DNA from: Spirosoma utsteinense
Lineage (GTDB): Bacteria; Bacteroidota; Bacteroidia; Cytophagales; Spirosomataceae
NCBI RefSeq assembly: GCF_014282275.1
Contig: NZ_VFIA01000007.1
Location: 1 to 64,000 of the forward strand
Direction: 5' to 3'
DNA length: 64,000 nt
Below the pieces are notes generated by a model. It was not told the origin of the DNA. It saw only the letters and a list, made by a program, of their open reading frames with translations, and ran no database searches. This document shows positions 34,706-45,237 of the stretch, one piece after another. Both the position numbers and the translations under genes were made by a program. Position 1 is the first letter of the stretch. Every line of letters starts with the position of its first letter.

Positions 34706-36403
34706 ATGAACCAACTTAACACGACAGACTACATTATTTTTATCTTGTATTTCATTGGGGTATCGTCCTACGGGTACTGGATTTACAAGCGAAAACAGAC
34801 GACCAGTCTTGAAACAAAAGATTTTTTCCTGGCTGAAGGATCGTTGACATGGTGGGCCATTGGAGCCTCAATGATTGCGTCGAACATCTCAGCCGAGCAG
34901 TTTATTGGCATGTCGGGCAATGGATTCACCTTTGGTATTGCCGTTGCGGTATATGAGTGGTTTGCCGCCCTCGCCCTGATTATCGTGGCGGTCTGGTTCA
35001 TGCCAATCTACCTCAAGAATCACATTTACACCATGCCGCAGTTTTTAAAAACGCGGTATAATGAAACGGTCAGCCTGATCATGGCTATTTTCTGGCTGTT
35101 TCTGTACGTATTTGTCAACCTGACCTCGATCCTGTTTCTGGGTGCGCTGGCCATCAGTACGCTGGTTGGTGCCGACTCTTTCCACCCCATCGTTATCGGA
35201 CTCAGTATATTCGCCATTTTCATTACCCTGGGGGGTATGAAAGTCATTGGTTATACCGACGTTATACAGGTAGCGGTCCTCATTATTGGCGGTCTGGTAA
35301 CGTCCTATATCGCGCTCACCCTGGTGAGTCAGAAGTTTGGCCTCGGCAACGATGTCATCTCAGGCTTCTCTGCCATGATGGCCGACGCCGACGATCACTT
35401 CCACATGATCTTTGAAAAGCCAGGTCCGAATACCTCGCAGGTCGACATCAATAAATACCTGACCTTGCCCGGCCTGGCCATGTACTTCGCTGGTATCTGG
35501 ATCGTGAACCTCAACTATTGGGGTTGCAACCAGTACATCACCCAGCGCGCCCTGGGTGCCGACCTGAAAACAGCCCGTACCGGTATTCTCTTCGCGGCCC
35601 TGCTGAAAATTTTCATGCCCCTGATCGTGATGCTGCCTGGTATTGCAGCCTACGTGCTGTATAAAAACGGCAGTCTGCAAAACGAGATGGCACCCGGCGG
35701 TAAACTCCTCGCCGACAACGCCTATTCGGCGATTCTGTCTTTCCTGCCAAATGGTCTCAAGGGCCTCTCGATGGCCGCCCTAACAGCCGCCATCGTAGCG
35801 TCGCTGGCGGGTAAAGCCAACTCGATATCGACAATTTTCACGCTCGATATTTACCAGAAATACATCAAGAAAGACGCCACCCAAAAGCAGTTGGTATGGG
35901 TAGGCCGGGTCACCATTTTTGCTGCCATGCTGCTGTCTATTGCGCTTACCTGGCAGGATGCACTGGGTATCGGGCAGGAAGGCGGCTTTACGTTCATCCA
36001 GAAATATACGGGCTACCTGAGCCCCGCTATCTTCGCGGTGTTCATTCTGGGCTTCTTCTGGAAACGCACGACGGGTGCCGCTGCGGTAGCGGGTATCCTG
36101 GGTGGTTTTGCCCTGGCGGTGCTGTTCAACAACTACGCACCGGCCTTATTTGGCAACGAAACGATTCTTTATACGGCTTACCCCAACGGGAACGGCGGCT
36201 TCGAAATACCCTTCCTGATCTGCATGGGCTGGTCGTTTGTCTTTACCATTCTGCTCATGGTAGCCATCAGTCTGACAGGACCGGTCATCAACCCCAAAGC
36301 GTTTGCCATCGATGCCAGCATGTTTAAACTCCAGCCAGCCGCTACGGCCCTGACGGTTATTATCCTGCTGCTCGTTACCGTCCTGTACGTTCGGTTCTGG
36401 TAA
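34706..36403 (+). CDS. Sodium/solute symporter (SSS family, SGLT-like)
   Basis: 565 residues with about 14 membrane helices. AEGSLTWWAIGASMIASNISAEQFIGMSG (about 40-68) is the conserved SSS first-helix block with the sodium-site serines. NYWGCNQYITQRALGA (about 270-285) is the SGLT-type signature, pointing to a sugar or polyol substrate. The start at 34706 gives the family N-terminus. It lies between two paralogous MFS genes. Confidence 0.92.
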   Translation: MNQLNTTDYIIFILYFIGVSSYGYWIYKRKQTTSLETKDFFLAEGSLTWWAIGASMIASNISAEQFIGMSGNGFTFGIAVAVYEWFAALALIIVAVWFMPIYLKNHIYTMPQFLKTRYNETVSLIMAIFWLFLYVFVNLTSILFLGALAISTLVGADSFHPIVIGLSIFAIFITLGGMKVIGYTDVIQVAVLIIGGLVTSYIALTLVSQKFGLGNDVISGFSAMMADADDHFHMIFEKPGPNTSQVDINKYLTLPGLAMYFAGIWIVNLNYWGCNQYITQRALGADLKTARTGILFAALLKIFMPLIVMLPGIAAYVLYKNGSLQNEMAPGGKLLADNAYSAILSFLPNGLKGLSMAALTAAIVASLAGKANSISTIFTLDIYQKYIKKDATQKQLVWVGRVTIFAAMLLSIALTWQDALGIGQEGGFTFIQKYTGYLSPAIFAVFILGFFWKRTTGAAAVAGILGGFALAVLFNNYAPALFGNETILYTAYPNGNGGFEIPFLICMGWSFVFTILLMVAISLTGPVINPKAFAIDASMFKLQPAATALTVIILLLVTVLYVRFW

Positions 36404-36427
36404 GCGTATTCGGTGGAACACAGATTG

Positions 36428-36502
36428 AACGGATGAAATTGATTAAAACGGATAGCACGAGGTTGATATCCAGATTTAATCGATTTCATCCGTTTCTTTT
36501 TT
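36428..36502 (+). terminator. Hairpin terminator after the symporter
   Basis: Arms 36428-36447 and 36476-36495 (20 nt, one mismatch), followed by TCTTTTTT. The ACGGATGAAATNGATTAAA word recurs within the loop region as ATTAAAACGGAT, another example of a palindrome built from a repeated word. Confidence 0.8.
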
Positions 36503-36532
36503 GAACTTCTTTTTTTCATTTGTCGGCTACCC

Positions 36533-37768
36533 ATGCAAACGACTACGCCACCACCGGCTTCCCTGCGTCCCTTGTTTGCCCTGCCGGTAATCGTTGCCGC
36601 GCTGGGCTACTTTGTGGATGTGTATGACCTGTTGCTTTTTAACATCGTTCGGGTACCAAGCCTGAAAGACCTCGGGCTGTCGGATGCCGATACCTCCCTC
36701 ATTGGTGGGCGCATCCTGAATTACCAGCAGGCAGGTCTGTTAATGGGCGGTATCCTGTGGGGTATCCTGGGCGACAAACGCGGTCGACTGTCGGTTCTGT
36801 TCGGCAGTATCATTACCTATTCACTGGCCAATATCGCCTGCGGCTTCGTTCGTGACCCGGAGCTTTATGCTATCCTGCGTCTGGTGGCCGGGTTAGGACT
36901 GGCGGGTGAACTGGGCGCGGGCATTACACTCGTCAGCGAGATTCTGCCGAAAGAACTCCGTGGCTATGGCTCGTCGCTGGTAGCCAGCGTGGGCCTGCTA
37001 GGGGCCGTAGTCGCCTACTTTACCGTCACACTTTTCGACTGGCGCACGACCTATTTCATCGGGGGCGGACTGGGCCTGGCCCTGCTGGTTCTCCGGGTAA
37101 GCGTGCTGGAGTCGACGATGTTCAGGCGGGTGCAGCAAACAGGTATTGCGCGGGGTAATTTCTGGGCCCTGTTTCAAGGGGGCGGTCGGTTAGGCCGCTA
37201 CCTGCGCTGCATGGGGCTGGCCGTACCTACTTATCTCGTCATTGGTATTCTGGCTACGTTTGGCAATGAATTTGGTCAGGCACTGGGCATTCCCGATGCC
37301 ATTCAGCCGGGGCGCTGCGTCATGTTTACTTACGTAGGAACCGTTGTTGGCGACCTGCTGAGTGGCTTGTTTAGCCAGTGGTTCCGGTCGCGCCGGAAAG
37401 CCATCGGACTCATGATGGGGCTAACCTTCGTCTTCGTCGGCGTGTATTTATTCGGCGGCATTCGGTCGGCCGACGTCTTCTATGTGGTATGCATGGGAAT
37501 GGGCTTCGGCATCGGCTACATTGCCATGTTCCTGACCGTTACTGCCGAGAGTTTCGGCACTAATTTACGCGCTACGGCCACCACGTCGGTTGCCAACAAT
37601 GTCCGGGCAACGACCCTGCTAACCATTCCGGCGTTTCAGGCGATGAAACCGGCCATTGGCGTATTGGGCGCTGGTGCAGTTGTAGCCGCCGTTTGTTTCC
37701 TCATCGGTTTCTGGGCGCTGGCCACCATTGAAGAAACATTTGGCAAAGAGCTGGATTATACTGAGTGA
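36533..37768 (+). CDS. MFS transporter, paralogue 2
   Basis: 411 residues, 12 helices. Blocks FFVDVYD-like YFVDVYDLLLF, GDKRGRLSVLFGSIITYSL and SEILPKELRGYGSS are nearly identical to the carrier at 33271. Both genes likely descend from a local duplication with the symporter gene between them. Acidic and arginine residues in loops match MFS signatures. Substrate unknown. Confidence 0.88.
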   Translation: MQTTTPPPASLRPLFALPVIVAALGYFVDVYDLLLFNIVRVPSLKDLGLSDADTSLIGGRILNYQQAGLLMGGILWGILGDKRGRLSVLFGSIITYSLANIACGFVRDPELYAILRLVAGLGLAGELGAGITLVSEILPKELRGYGSSLVASVGLLGAVVAYFTVTLFDWRTTYFIGGGLGLALLVLRVSVLESTMFRRVQQTGIARGNFWALFQGGGRLGRYLRCMGLAVPTYLVIGILATFGNEFGQALGIPDAIQPGRCVMFTYVGTVVGDLLSGLFSQWFRSRRKAIGLMMGLTFVFVGVYLFGGIRSADVFYVVCMGMGFGIGYIAMFLTVTAESFGTNLRATATTSVANNVRATTLLTIPAFQAMKPAIGVLGAGAVVAAVCFLIGFWALATIEETFGKELDYTE

Positions 37769-37808
37769 TAGATACCGCCGTGACGACGGCGTTACAAAGG
37801 GGGCCTCA

Positions 37809-39323
37809 TTATAGGGCTGGCCGCTTCTCAAACCACGGCTGCGCCTGTTCCAGTTGCCCCGCTAACCGCAATAACGTTGCTTCGTCGCCCAGTTTTGCCG
37901 CGAACATGACACCGATGGGCAACCCGTCGGCTGACCAGTGGAGTGGTACCGACATCGACGGCTGCCCCGTCATGTTGGTGATGACTGTATACGCTATGTA
38001 ATTGAGCGACTTTTCGGCCAGTTCATCGACCAGTTTAGACCCTTTCAGGTATTTAAGTCCGCTCACGGCGTCAACTAGTTTGAGCATCCGCTCCTCCGTT
38101 GCCGTGTTCTGAAACGTACCGATGGCAATAGGCGGACGAGGCAGGGTCGGTGTTAGGAATACGTCATAGGTTTCATGGAGTTGCCCCATGTTTCGGTTCA
38201 GCGTGTTCCAGCGTCGTTTTTGATAAGCGACGTCCTCAGCCGAGTAGCTGGCCGCCATCCGGCTAAGCGCCCATGTGTTCAACTCGACATCGTCGCGCCG
38301 GACCGGCCGGCCCAGAAACTCGGCCAGATCCCGCAGGGTAGCGGCTGTTTCGCTCAGCACATTCAGGAAAAACGCCTTCGTCACGATACTTTTCTCGTAA
38401 GGCAGTGGCACCTCCTCCACGGTATGGCCCAGACTTTCGAGCAGCCGGGCCGTATCCTGAACGGCCTTCACACAAACGGGATCGGTGGGCTGCGCTTCCA
38501 TCAGGGCCTGCGTTGAGAAGGCAATCCGCAAATGACCCGGCTCCCGGCGTACCTCCTGCACGAAGGGCCACTCAGGCGCAGCAATACCGTAAGGATCGCC
38601 GGTAAAGGGGCCTGCTATAGCATCGAGCAATCCGGCACTGTCGCGGACGGAGCGCGTAATAGCATGACTAACTACCGCTCCACCCCACATCTCGCTAAAA
38701 TTGGGACCGAGCGTAACCCGTCCACGTGAGGGTTTCAGGCCAAACAGGCCGCAGCACGCAGCGGGAATACGAATAGATCCACCCCCATCTGAAGCGGTAG
38801 CTGCCGGTACAATCCCTGCCGCCACCGCCACAGCCGATCCCCCACTCGACCCGCCCGGCGAATGGGTTGGTTTCCACGGGTTACGGGCAGGACCGTACAG
38901 TTTCGATTCGGTATACGGTGTCAGGCCAAACTCGGGCGTGTTGGTTTTTCCGAACAATACCAGTCCGGCCGCTTTCAGTCGCTTCACCACCTCGCTATCG
39001 ATTGGCGAAACGTAGTTCCCGTAGCCCCGGCAGCCCGATCTGAGGGGTGTTCCGGCCCACTCCAGCTCCAGATCTTTCAACAAAAACGGTACCCCCCGAA
39101 AAGAACCCGTTGTCGGCAACTGCTTCGCCATGTCGCGTCCTTTGTCATATAAGGGCGTGACGATAGCGTTCAGCTTCGGATTGACGACATCAGCACGGGC
39201 AATGGCAGTTTCGAGAAGTTCGACGGGGGTAACTTCGCCCTTACGGACCAGTTCCGCTAATGCGGTTGCGTCGTGCTTACTGTATTCGGCGAAGGTCAAA
39301 GCGGGTGGGCGGGACGTTTGCAT
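37809..39323 (-). CDS. Amidase signature family hydrolase
   Basis: 504 residues. The Ser-cisSer-Lys triad region is visible: K in [13 protein letters not shown] (about 82) and [33 protein letters not shown] (about 151-183), which holds the cis-Ser and nucleophile Ser. The family hydrolyses amides, and the Glu-tRNA amidotransferase subunit GatA is a relative; the divergent C-terminus and isolated position argue for a stand-alone amidase. It is convergent with MFS paralogue 2. Substrate unknown. Confidence 0.92.
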   Translation of the reverse strand: MQTSRPPALTFAEYSKHDATALAELVRKGEVTPVELLETAIARADVVNPKLNAIVTPLYDKGRDMAKQLPTTGSFRGVPFLLKDLELEWAGTPLRSGCRGYGNYVSPIDSEVVKRLKAAGLVLFGKTNTPEFGLTPYTESKLYGPARNPWKPTHSPGGSSGGSAVAVAAGIVPAATASDGGGSIRIPAACCGLFGLKPSRGRVTLGPNFSEMWGGAVVSHAITRSVRDSAGLLDAIAGPFTGDPYGIAAPEWPFVQEVRREPGHLRIAFSTQALMEAQPTDPVCVKAVQDTARLLESLGHTVEEVPLPYEKSIVTKAFFLNVLSETAATLRDLAEFLGRPVRRDDVELNTWALSRMAASYSAEDVAYQKRRWNTLNRNMGQLHETYDVFLTPTLPRPPIAIGTFQNTATEERMLKLVDAVSGLKYLKGSKLVDELAEKSLNYIAYTVITNMTGQPSMSVPLHWSADGLPIGVMFAAKLGDEATLLRLAGQLEQAQPWFEKRPAL

Positions 39324-39621
39324 AATTTGACGGGACAGTCGTGAATGGGATACCTGCTAAAGTCTGATGGCGCACAGACATACTACGATAGGCCCATACG
39401 CCATCAACGCTACTACCCTGTTTACTTAGTCATGGTCATACCCCGGGCACTGGAAGAGAGTTGACTGTTGGTTTTACTTTCACAAAAGCTGTGATCGTTA
39501 CACTATACCGGCAAAAAAGGCATTAAAACCATAGGTCTATCGCTCACCATGGGGCGCTTACGAAAGCTTTTCGTACCTTTTTCGCCGTATTACCGGTAAG
39601 CCGGGTCTATCTAAAAAAAAG
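39324..39621 (+). other. Intergenic region between amidase and GH92 genes
   Basis: 298 bp between divergent genes. A TACCTTTTT stretch about 50 bp before the GH92 ATG is near the TAnnTTTG box and may be its promoter. Nothing else with clear structure was found. Confidence 0.35.
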
Positions 39622-41907
39622 ATGAACGTTACATTTACGATCCTTTTCCAGTTTCTTTTTTTAGTTTCCTTCGCTCAGCAGAACCTTGTGCCTTATGTAC
39701 ACCCGCTCATTGGCACCGAAAAGATGGGGCATACCTATCCGGGAGCTACGGTACCGTTCGGGTCCGTCCAGTTAAGTCCCGATACTGATACGCTGTCATA
39801 TGAGTTGAACGGCAAGTATAACGGGGACGTTTACAAGTATTGCGCAGGTTATAAATACGAGGACAAAACGATCGTTGGCTTCAGCCATACGCATTTCAGC
39901 GGCACCGGCCATTCTGACCTCGGTGATTTCCTGATCATGCCTACTCAGGGGGCTTTGCAACTCAATCCGGGCGTGGCCGCAAACCCAAAAAGCGGGTACC
40001 GGTCGGCTTTTTCGCACGCAAACGAAGTGGCCGAAGCGGGGTATTATAAAGTCAGGCTCGACGATCATTCCATAACAGCCGAGCTGACAGCGTCTAACCG
40101 GGTAGGCTTTCACCAGTACACGTTTCCCAAATCAGACCAGTCGCACATCCTGCTCGACCTGACGTCGGGCATCTACAATTATGAAGACAAGGTCGTCTGG
40201 ACGTATGTGCGGGTCGTTAACGACTCGTTGATAACCGGGTACCGGCAAACGAATGGCTGGGCCCGTACCCGAACCGTCTACTTTGCGCTGTCCTTTTCGA
40301 AACCGTTCAAGGCATACGGCCAGAAGAATCTGGATAAGGCCCAGGTCTACAAAGGCTTCTGGCGGAAGTTCGACCAGACCAGAAACTTTCCGGAGATAGC
40401 GGGCAAGCGCATACGCATGTACTTCGATTTCAATACCGAAGATGGCGAGAAGATAAAACTGAAGATGGCCCTGTCGCCCGTTAGTCAGGAGAATGCACTC
40501 GCCAACATGAAAACCGAAATCCCGGGCTGGAATTTCGAGCAGACCAAAGCCAAGGCGCAGGCAGACTGGAACCGGGAGTTGAACAAGATTCAGATCGACG
40601 CGTCGGAAACCGACAAAGTAAACTTTTACACCTCCCTCTACCACTCGTTCATCAACCCAACGATGTACATGGACGCCAACGGCCAGTACAAAGGGCTGGA
40701 TCAGGGGGTTCATCAGGCGAATGGGTTTACCAATTACACGACGTTTTCACTCTGGGATACCTACCGGGCGCTGCACCCGTTTTTCAACCTGATCCAGCCT
40801 GCCCGTAACAGTGACATGGTCCAATCCATGCTGAACCATTACGACCAGAGTACGCTGAAGATGTTGCCGGTCTGGTCGCATTACGCGAACGAGAACTGGT
40901 GTATGAGCGGCTACCACAGCGTATCTGTCCTGGCCGATGCCATCGTCAAGGGTGTATTTAAAGGCGACACCCAGAAAGCGCTCGATGCCTGTATAGCCAC
41001 CGCCAATCGGCGCGAGTATGAAGGCATTGGCGACTACATCGATCGGGGCTACGTGCCTGCCTCATCCAACGGCACCTCGGTTTCCAATACGCTTGAGTAC
41101 GCCTATGATGACTGGTGCATTGCCCAACTGGCCAAAAAGTTGAACCGGACCGACGTGTATGATACCTTCCTGAAGCGCTCCCAGAACTGGCAAAATGTGT
41201 TCGACAAGTCGATTGGGTTCATGCGGCCCCGGCTGATTGATGGTTCGTTCAAGAAAGAATTCGACGTATATAAGACGGACGGGCAGGGATTCATAGAAGG
41301 CAACTCCTGGAATTTCAGCTTCTTCGTGCCCCAGAACCCAAAATCCCTCGTCGAGTACATGGGTGGCCCTAACCGGTTTGCCGCCCGTCTGGACACCCTG
41401 TTCTCGATGCATTTGCCGGATGAATTTTTTGCCGAAACCGAAGATATTTCCCGCGAAGGAATCATTGGCGGATATATCCACGGCAATGAACCGGCTCACC
41501 ATATTGCTTACCTCTACAACTGGACCGATCAGCCCTGGAAAACCCAGGAGCGTATCCGCATGATTCTCAGCAAGCAGTATAAACCTACACCCGACGGGCT
41601 GGGTGGCAATGACGATTGTGGTCAGATGAGCGCCTGGTACCTGTTTTCGTCCATGGGATTTTATCCGGTAGCGCCTGGTTCTGAGGCCTATTCACTGGGT
41701 AGCCCGCTGGTAAAGAGCGCCCGGCTGAACCTGGAAAATGGACAGACATTTACCATCGAAGCCATCAATCAGGGCGATAAGAATGTGTATGTCCAAAAAG
41801 TGCTGTTGAATGGCAAGCCACTCTCCCAGCCGGTTATCACGCACTCGGATATTCTGAAAGGAGGAAAATTAGTGTTTTACATGAGCGCCAAACCAACCAT
41901 AAAGTAA
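39622..41907 (+). CDS. GH92 alpha-1,2-mannosidase, exported
   Basis: 761 residues with a signal peptide (to about residue 19). The N-terminal beta-sandwich contains VPYVHPLIGTEKMGHTYPGA, and the (alpha/alpha)6 domain contains the catalytic-centre block GNDDCGQMSAWYLFSSMGFYPV (about 665-686) with the GH92 acid residues. It is a calcium-dependent inverting mannosidase acting on N-glycans or yeast mannan. It is not embedded in a SusCD locus, and the next gene is a siderophore-type TonB receptor. Confidence 0.94.
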   Translation: MNVTFTILFQFLFLVSFAQQNLVPYVHPLIGTEKMGHTYPGATVPFGSVQLSPDTDTLSYELNGKYNGDVYKYCAGYKYEDKTIVGFSHTHFSGTGHSDLGDFLIMPTQGALQLNPGVAANPKSGYRSAFSHANEVAEAGYYKVRLDDHSITAELTASNRVGFHQYTFPKSDQSHILLDLTSGIYNYEDKVVWTYVRVVNDSLITGYRQTNGWARTRTVYFALSFSKPFKAYGQKNLDKAQVYKGFWRKFDQTRNFPEIAGKRIRMYFDFNTEDGEKIKLKMALSPVSQENALANMKTEIPGWNFEQTKAKAQADWNRELNKIQIDASETDKVNFYTSLYHSFINPTMYMDANGQYKGLDQGVHQANGFTNYTTFSLWDTYRALHPFFNLIQPARNSDMVQSMLNHYDQSTLKMLPVWSHYANENWCMSGYHSVSVLADAIVKGVFKGDTQKALDACIATANRREYEGIGDYIDRGYVPASSNGTSVSNTLEYAYDDWCIAQLAKKLNRTDVYDTFLKRSQNWQNVFDKSIGFMRPRLIDGSFKKEFDVYKTDGQGFIEGNSWNFSFFVPQNPKSLVEYMGGPNRFAARLDTLFSMHLPDEFFAETEDISREGIIGGYIHGNEPAHHIAYLYNWTDQPWKTQERIRMILSKQYKPTPDGLGGNDDCGQMSAWYLFSSMGFYPVAPGSEAYSLGSPLVKSARLNLENGQTFTIEAINQGDKNVYVQKVLLNGKPLSQPVITHSDILKGGKLVFYMSAKPTIK

Positions 41908-41974
41908 AGCCGCTGCGTTTGCCAACTGGCGCAACCGATGCGTTAGAAACGAATACTATTTATTTCCTCCAGGG

Positions 41975-42012
41975 AGCCGCGTTAGGGAAGTTGACCCCGA
42001 CGCGGCTTTTTC
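41975..42012 (+). terminator. Intrinsic terminator after GH92 gene
   Basis: AGCCGCGT...GGG pairs with CCC...ACGCGGCT (41975-41987 with 41995-42007, two internal mismatches), followed by TTTTTC. Confidence 0.85.
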
Positions 42013-42125
42013 ATGCATAAACGGCCTGATCTATCAGCAATAACCTTTGCCTATATGATAGGGGACATAGGCCTGAATGGTCGACAAACGAAAGGGTAAT
42101 CTATACTGTATCTATTTTTATTAAG

Positions 42126-42199
42126 AATTTTTCTAAATAAGTCTTGACTTACAAACACCTGCTACTAGCTTTGCACTTGATTATAATTATTCTAAATAA
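42126..42199 (+). promoter_or_regulatory. Promoter and 15-nt direct repeat of TonB receptor gene
   Basis: TTGACT (42144-42149), 16 nt, TAGCTTTG (42166-42173), the same architecture as the rrn promoters. A 15-nt direct repeat (AATTWTTCTAAATAA, 14/15 identical) flanks it: 42126-42140 just upstream of the -33 and 42185-42199 directly abutting the ATG. The repeat could be an operator, for example for iron control; that is inference. Confidence 0.75.
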
Positions 42200-44632
42200 A
42201 TGAAACCACTTTACTACTCTTTTCTTTTCACGGTCATTGCCTATATGGGCGTTAGTCGTCATGCGATGGCGCAGAGTCAGGGGTCTATTCGGGGTACAGT
42301 AACGTCCAGTGATGGCAATCCGGCTTCGTTCGTCAGTGTTGGGCTTAAGGAAGTCCGCAAAGGAGCTATTACTACCGAGGATGGTGCTTATCTGATAAAG
42401 GGCATCAACGAGGGTACCTATACCTTACGAATCACGTTTGTAGGGCTGGTTCCTCAGGAAAAGCAGATTACCGTCACCGCTGGCCAGACTGCCGAAGCCA
42501 ACTTTACACTGACCGAAAATGCCGATCAGCTCACTGAAGTCGAGGTGACGGGAACCAAACAAACGGTAACGCTGGGTAAAGCGCCCATTGCTCCGCTGGA
42601 CCTGCCTCAGATGACGGGTATTGTCAGCAGCATTGTCATTGAAAATCAGCAAATTTCCCGCCTGGGCGACGCCCTCAGGAACGTGAGCGGGGTGTCGTTG
42701 ACGCAGCAGCGCGGTGGTGTGGCCGAAACGTTTTCTGCCCGTGGGTACAGCATCGGTATTGCCGGAGCAGGTGGCAGTATCTTCAAAAACGGCGTGCTGT
42801 CCAATACGATGGGTTTCCCGGAAGCCAGCACCCTGGAATCGATCGAAGTGCTGAAAGGCAGCTCGTCGCTGCTGTACGGTAACGTGTCGGGTGGACTGAT
42901 CATTAACATGGTGACCAAAAAGCCCAAATTCACTTCCGGGGGCGAAGTATCCATGCGTGTCGGCAGCTATAACCTCTACAAGCCAATTGTGGACGTATAC
43001 GGGCCGTTATCGAAAAACCTGGCTTTTCGGGTAGTTGGTACCTATGAAAATGCACAGAGTTACCGGGATGTGGTGAAATCGAACCGCGTCTACGTCAATC
43101 CATCACTGCTCTATAAACTGGGTTCGAAGACGACGATCCTGCTACAGGGCGATTACCTGAAATCGAACCTGACGCCCGACAACGGCGTAGGCTCGTTGAA
43201 CCAGAATCAGGATGCGGTCATTCCCGCCACCATTCCCCGGTCCCGGTTCATCAATACGCTGTGGGCGTACAATAAGGTAGACCAGGCTTCTGGCTCGATC
43301 AACATCGATCACGCATTCAACACGAACTGGAAGCTTACCGCTATCGGGGCTGCTCAGGATACGAAAGTAAGTGCTTACGGCGCGGGCATACCCAATAACA
43401 ACATTGCCGCCAACGGCGACTGGAACCGGTCTCTGAGCCGGACACAAACATCGGAACGGAACTACACGGGTCAGCTGAACCTGAACGGGCGCGTCAGTAC
43501 CGGCTCTATCGAACATCAGCTGCTGGCAGGAACCGATCTGGTAGGTATCGTAAGTACCAGCAACGCATTTACGATTACGAGCAACGGCGTGGCCGTGCCG
43601 ATCTATGATAAGTTCAATATCCTTGATCCAAACAAATACGAACGGCGCACCGACATTCCGGATGCCAACGCTATTTCGAGAACCACATCACCATCGGTTC
43701 GGATGGGTCTTTATGCTCAGGATCTGATCAGCCTCACCAATAAGCTCAAAGTGCTGGCGGGCCTGCGGTGGTCGCAGCAGAAAACGGTACAAACAACCGT
43801 CCTTAACCTGACCAATCAGGTTGAGACGCGGGGCGCTGCCGAAACGAAAATCGATGGCGCGTTCTCGCCCAAAGTGGCGCTGATTTACCAGCCAACCCGA
43901 ACGACATCGTTATTCGGTAGTTATTCGAACAACTTCACCATCAATACCGGGCTTGACATTTACGGACAGATTCTGAAGCCATCCATTGTCGATCAGTTTG
44001 AGGCCGGGATTAAAAATGACCTGTTCAATGGTATTATCTCGGCCAACCTGGGTGTCTATCATATCGTCAACAGCGATTTTGCCCAGATGGCCGCCGTCAG
44101 ACTGGATGGTACACCGAACATCGATGCGAACGTAAAAGAATTTACGGGACAGACCACCAGCGACGGTCTGGAAGTCGACATCACCGGTAACCTGTCGAAG
44201 AACGTTTACTTCATTACCGGCTATGGCTATAACTACATGCGGTATACCAAAACATCGCCGGTTAAGGGGTCTTTCATCGAAGGCGAACGGTTAATCAATA
44301 ACCCGGCGCACACAGCCAATGCAACCCTCTTCTATACCTTCGACCTGCCCCGGCTGCGCGGCCTGAAACTGGGCGCTTCGGCCTTTTACACGGGTGCCCG
44401 CAACGGCGGCAACAACAACACCTACGGTCAGACACCAGCTTTTAGCCGGTTGATTCCGCTCAATGGTTTCACCACCTTAGATGTGTCGGCGGGCTACACG
44501 TACCGGAAGATCTCACTGCTGGCCAAGCTCTCCAACATCACCAATGAGCTGAACTATCTGATTCACGACCGGTACAGCATTATGCCTATTCCGCCACGTC
44601 AGTTCATAACAACCCTGTCCTACCGATTCTAA
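42200..44632 (+). CDS. TonB-dependent siderophore receptor
   Basis: 810 residues. Signal peptide (to about 24), CarboxypepD_reg-like domain (about 28-110, GSIRGTVTSSDGNPASFVSV), plug domain (about 125-240, ending in LESIEVLKGSSSLLYGN) and a 22-strand barrel ending in the aromatic strand QFITTLSYRF. The barrel end (LSNITNELNYLIHDRYSIMPIPPRQF) matches ferrichrome/ferrioxamine-type receptors. It imports ferric siderophore with TonB-ExbBD. A strong promoter lies directly upstream. Confidence 0.94.
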   Translation: MKPLYYSFLFTVIAYMGVSRHAMAQSQGSIRGTVTSSDGNPASFVSVGLKEVRKGAITTEDGAYLIKGINEGTYTLRITFVGLVPQEKQITVTAGQTAEANFTLTENADQLTEVEVTGTKQTVTLGKAPIAPLDLPQMTGIVSSIVIENQQISRLGDALRNVSGVSLTQQRGGVAETFSARGYSIGIAGAGGSIFKNGVLSNTMGFPEASTLESIEVLKGSSSLLYGNVSGGLIINMVTKKPKFTSGGEVSMRVGSYNLYKPIVDVYGPLSKNLAFRVVGTYENAQSYRDVVKSNRVYVNPSLLYKLGSKTTILLQGDYLKSNLTPDNGVGSLNQNQDAVIPATIPRSRFINTLWAYNKVDQASGSINIDHAFNTNWKLTAIGAAQDTKVSAYGAGIPNNNIAANGDWNRSLSRTQTSERNYTGQLNLNGRVSTGSIEHQLLAGTDLVGIVSTSNAFTITSNGVAVPIYDKFNILDPNKYERRTDIPDANAISRTTSPSVRMGLYAQDLISLTNKLKVLAGLRWSQQKTVQTTVLNLTNQVETRGAAETKIDGAFSPKVALIYQPTRTTSLFGSYSNNFTINTGLDIYGQILKPSIVDQFEAGIKNDLFNGIISANLGVYHIVNSDFAQMAAVRLDGTPNIDANVKEFTGQTTSDGLEVDITGNLSKNVYFITGYGYNYMRYTKTSPVKGSFIEGERLINNPAHTANATLFYTFDLPRLRGLKLGASAFYTGARNGGNNNTYGQTPAFSRLIPLNGFTTLDVSAGYTYRKISLLAKLSNITNELNYLIHDRYSIMPIPPRQFITTLSYRF

Positions 44633-44779
44633 ACGCTTAACCCGGCAGGAAAACAATCGTTGTTGCGCGGCTATTTTAACCATAATCCTGTGAATAGCTC
44701 ACCAACGCAACCGGCGGTTTGGCACCCCGACGGGCGACCGATTTTCGGGTAGACCTGTAAATTCCCCGGATCCCAGATA

Positions 44780-44822
44780 CCGGAAAGCCCCGCAACGGAT
44801 AAATCGTTGCGGGGCTTTCCGG
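44780..44822. terminator. Hairpin between TonB receptor and DUF779 genes
   Basis: Perfect 18-bp arms (44780-44797 and 44805-44822) with a 7-nt loop GATAAAT, between convergent genes. Confidence 0.85.
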
Positions 44823-44832
44823 GTAACAGGCA

Positions 44833-45216
44833 TTACTCGCCGGTATGGATGGGTGTCAGGTGGTCGACTTCTTCCGGCGCGAACATCCGGGAGCGGGTCA
44901 AAAACCGAATACCCATCGGAATCTCCAGTGAGAAACTGGCGCCCCGACCGGGGGTAACATCAATAGTTAGGTGGGTATGTTTCCAATATTCGAACTGGTC
45001 TTCCGACATCCAAAAATTGCATCCTTCGATCTGTCCAAGCCATACGTCAGACCGGCCCACAATAAAATCGCCCTCAGCATAACACATCGGCGAGGAGCCA
45101 TCGCAACACCCGCCACTCTGGTGAAACATAAGTGGTCCATGTTGTGAACGGAGTTTGGCAATGACATCGGCAGCGGCTGGTGTGACCTCTACCCGGGCAA
45201 TCGTTTGGGAAATCAT
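44833..45216 (-). CDS. DUF779 domain protein
   Basis: 127 residues from the ATG at 45216. FHQSGGCCDGSSPMCYAEGDF (about 33-53) is the Cys-rich DUF779 signature, followed by IEGCNFWMSEDQFEYWKHTHLTID. The family almost always neighbours acetaldehyde-type aldehyde dehydrogenases, as here, and may act in the same aldehyde pathway; its biochemical role is not settled. It is the last gene of the ALDH-EthD-DUF779 set. Confidence 0.9.
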   Translation of the reverse strand: MISQTIARVEVTPAAADVIAKLRSQHGPLMFHQSGGCCDGSSPMCYAEGDFIVGRSDVWLGQIEGCNFWMSEDQFEYWKHTHLTIDVTPGRGASFSLEIPMGIRFLTRSRMFAPEEVDHLTPIHTGE

Positions 45217-45237
45217 AGACAAATTGAGTTTGTAGGG

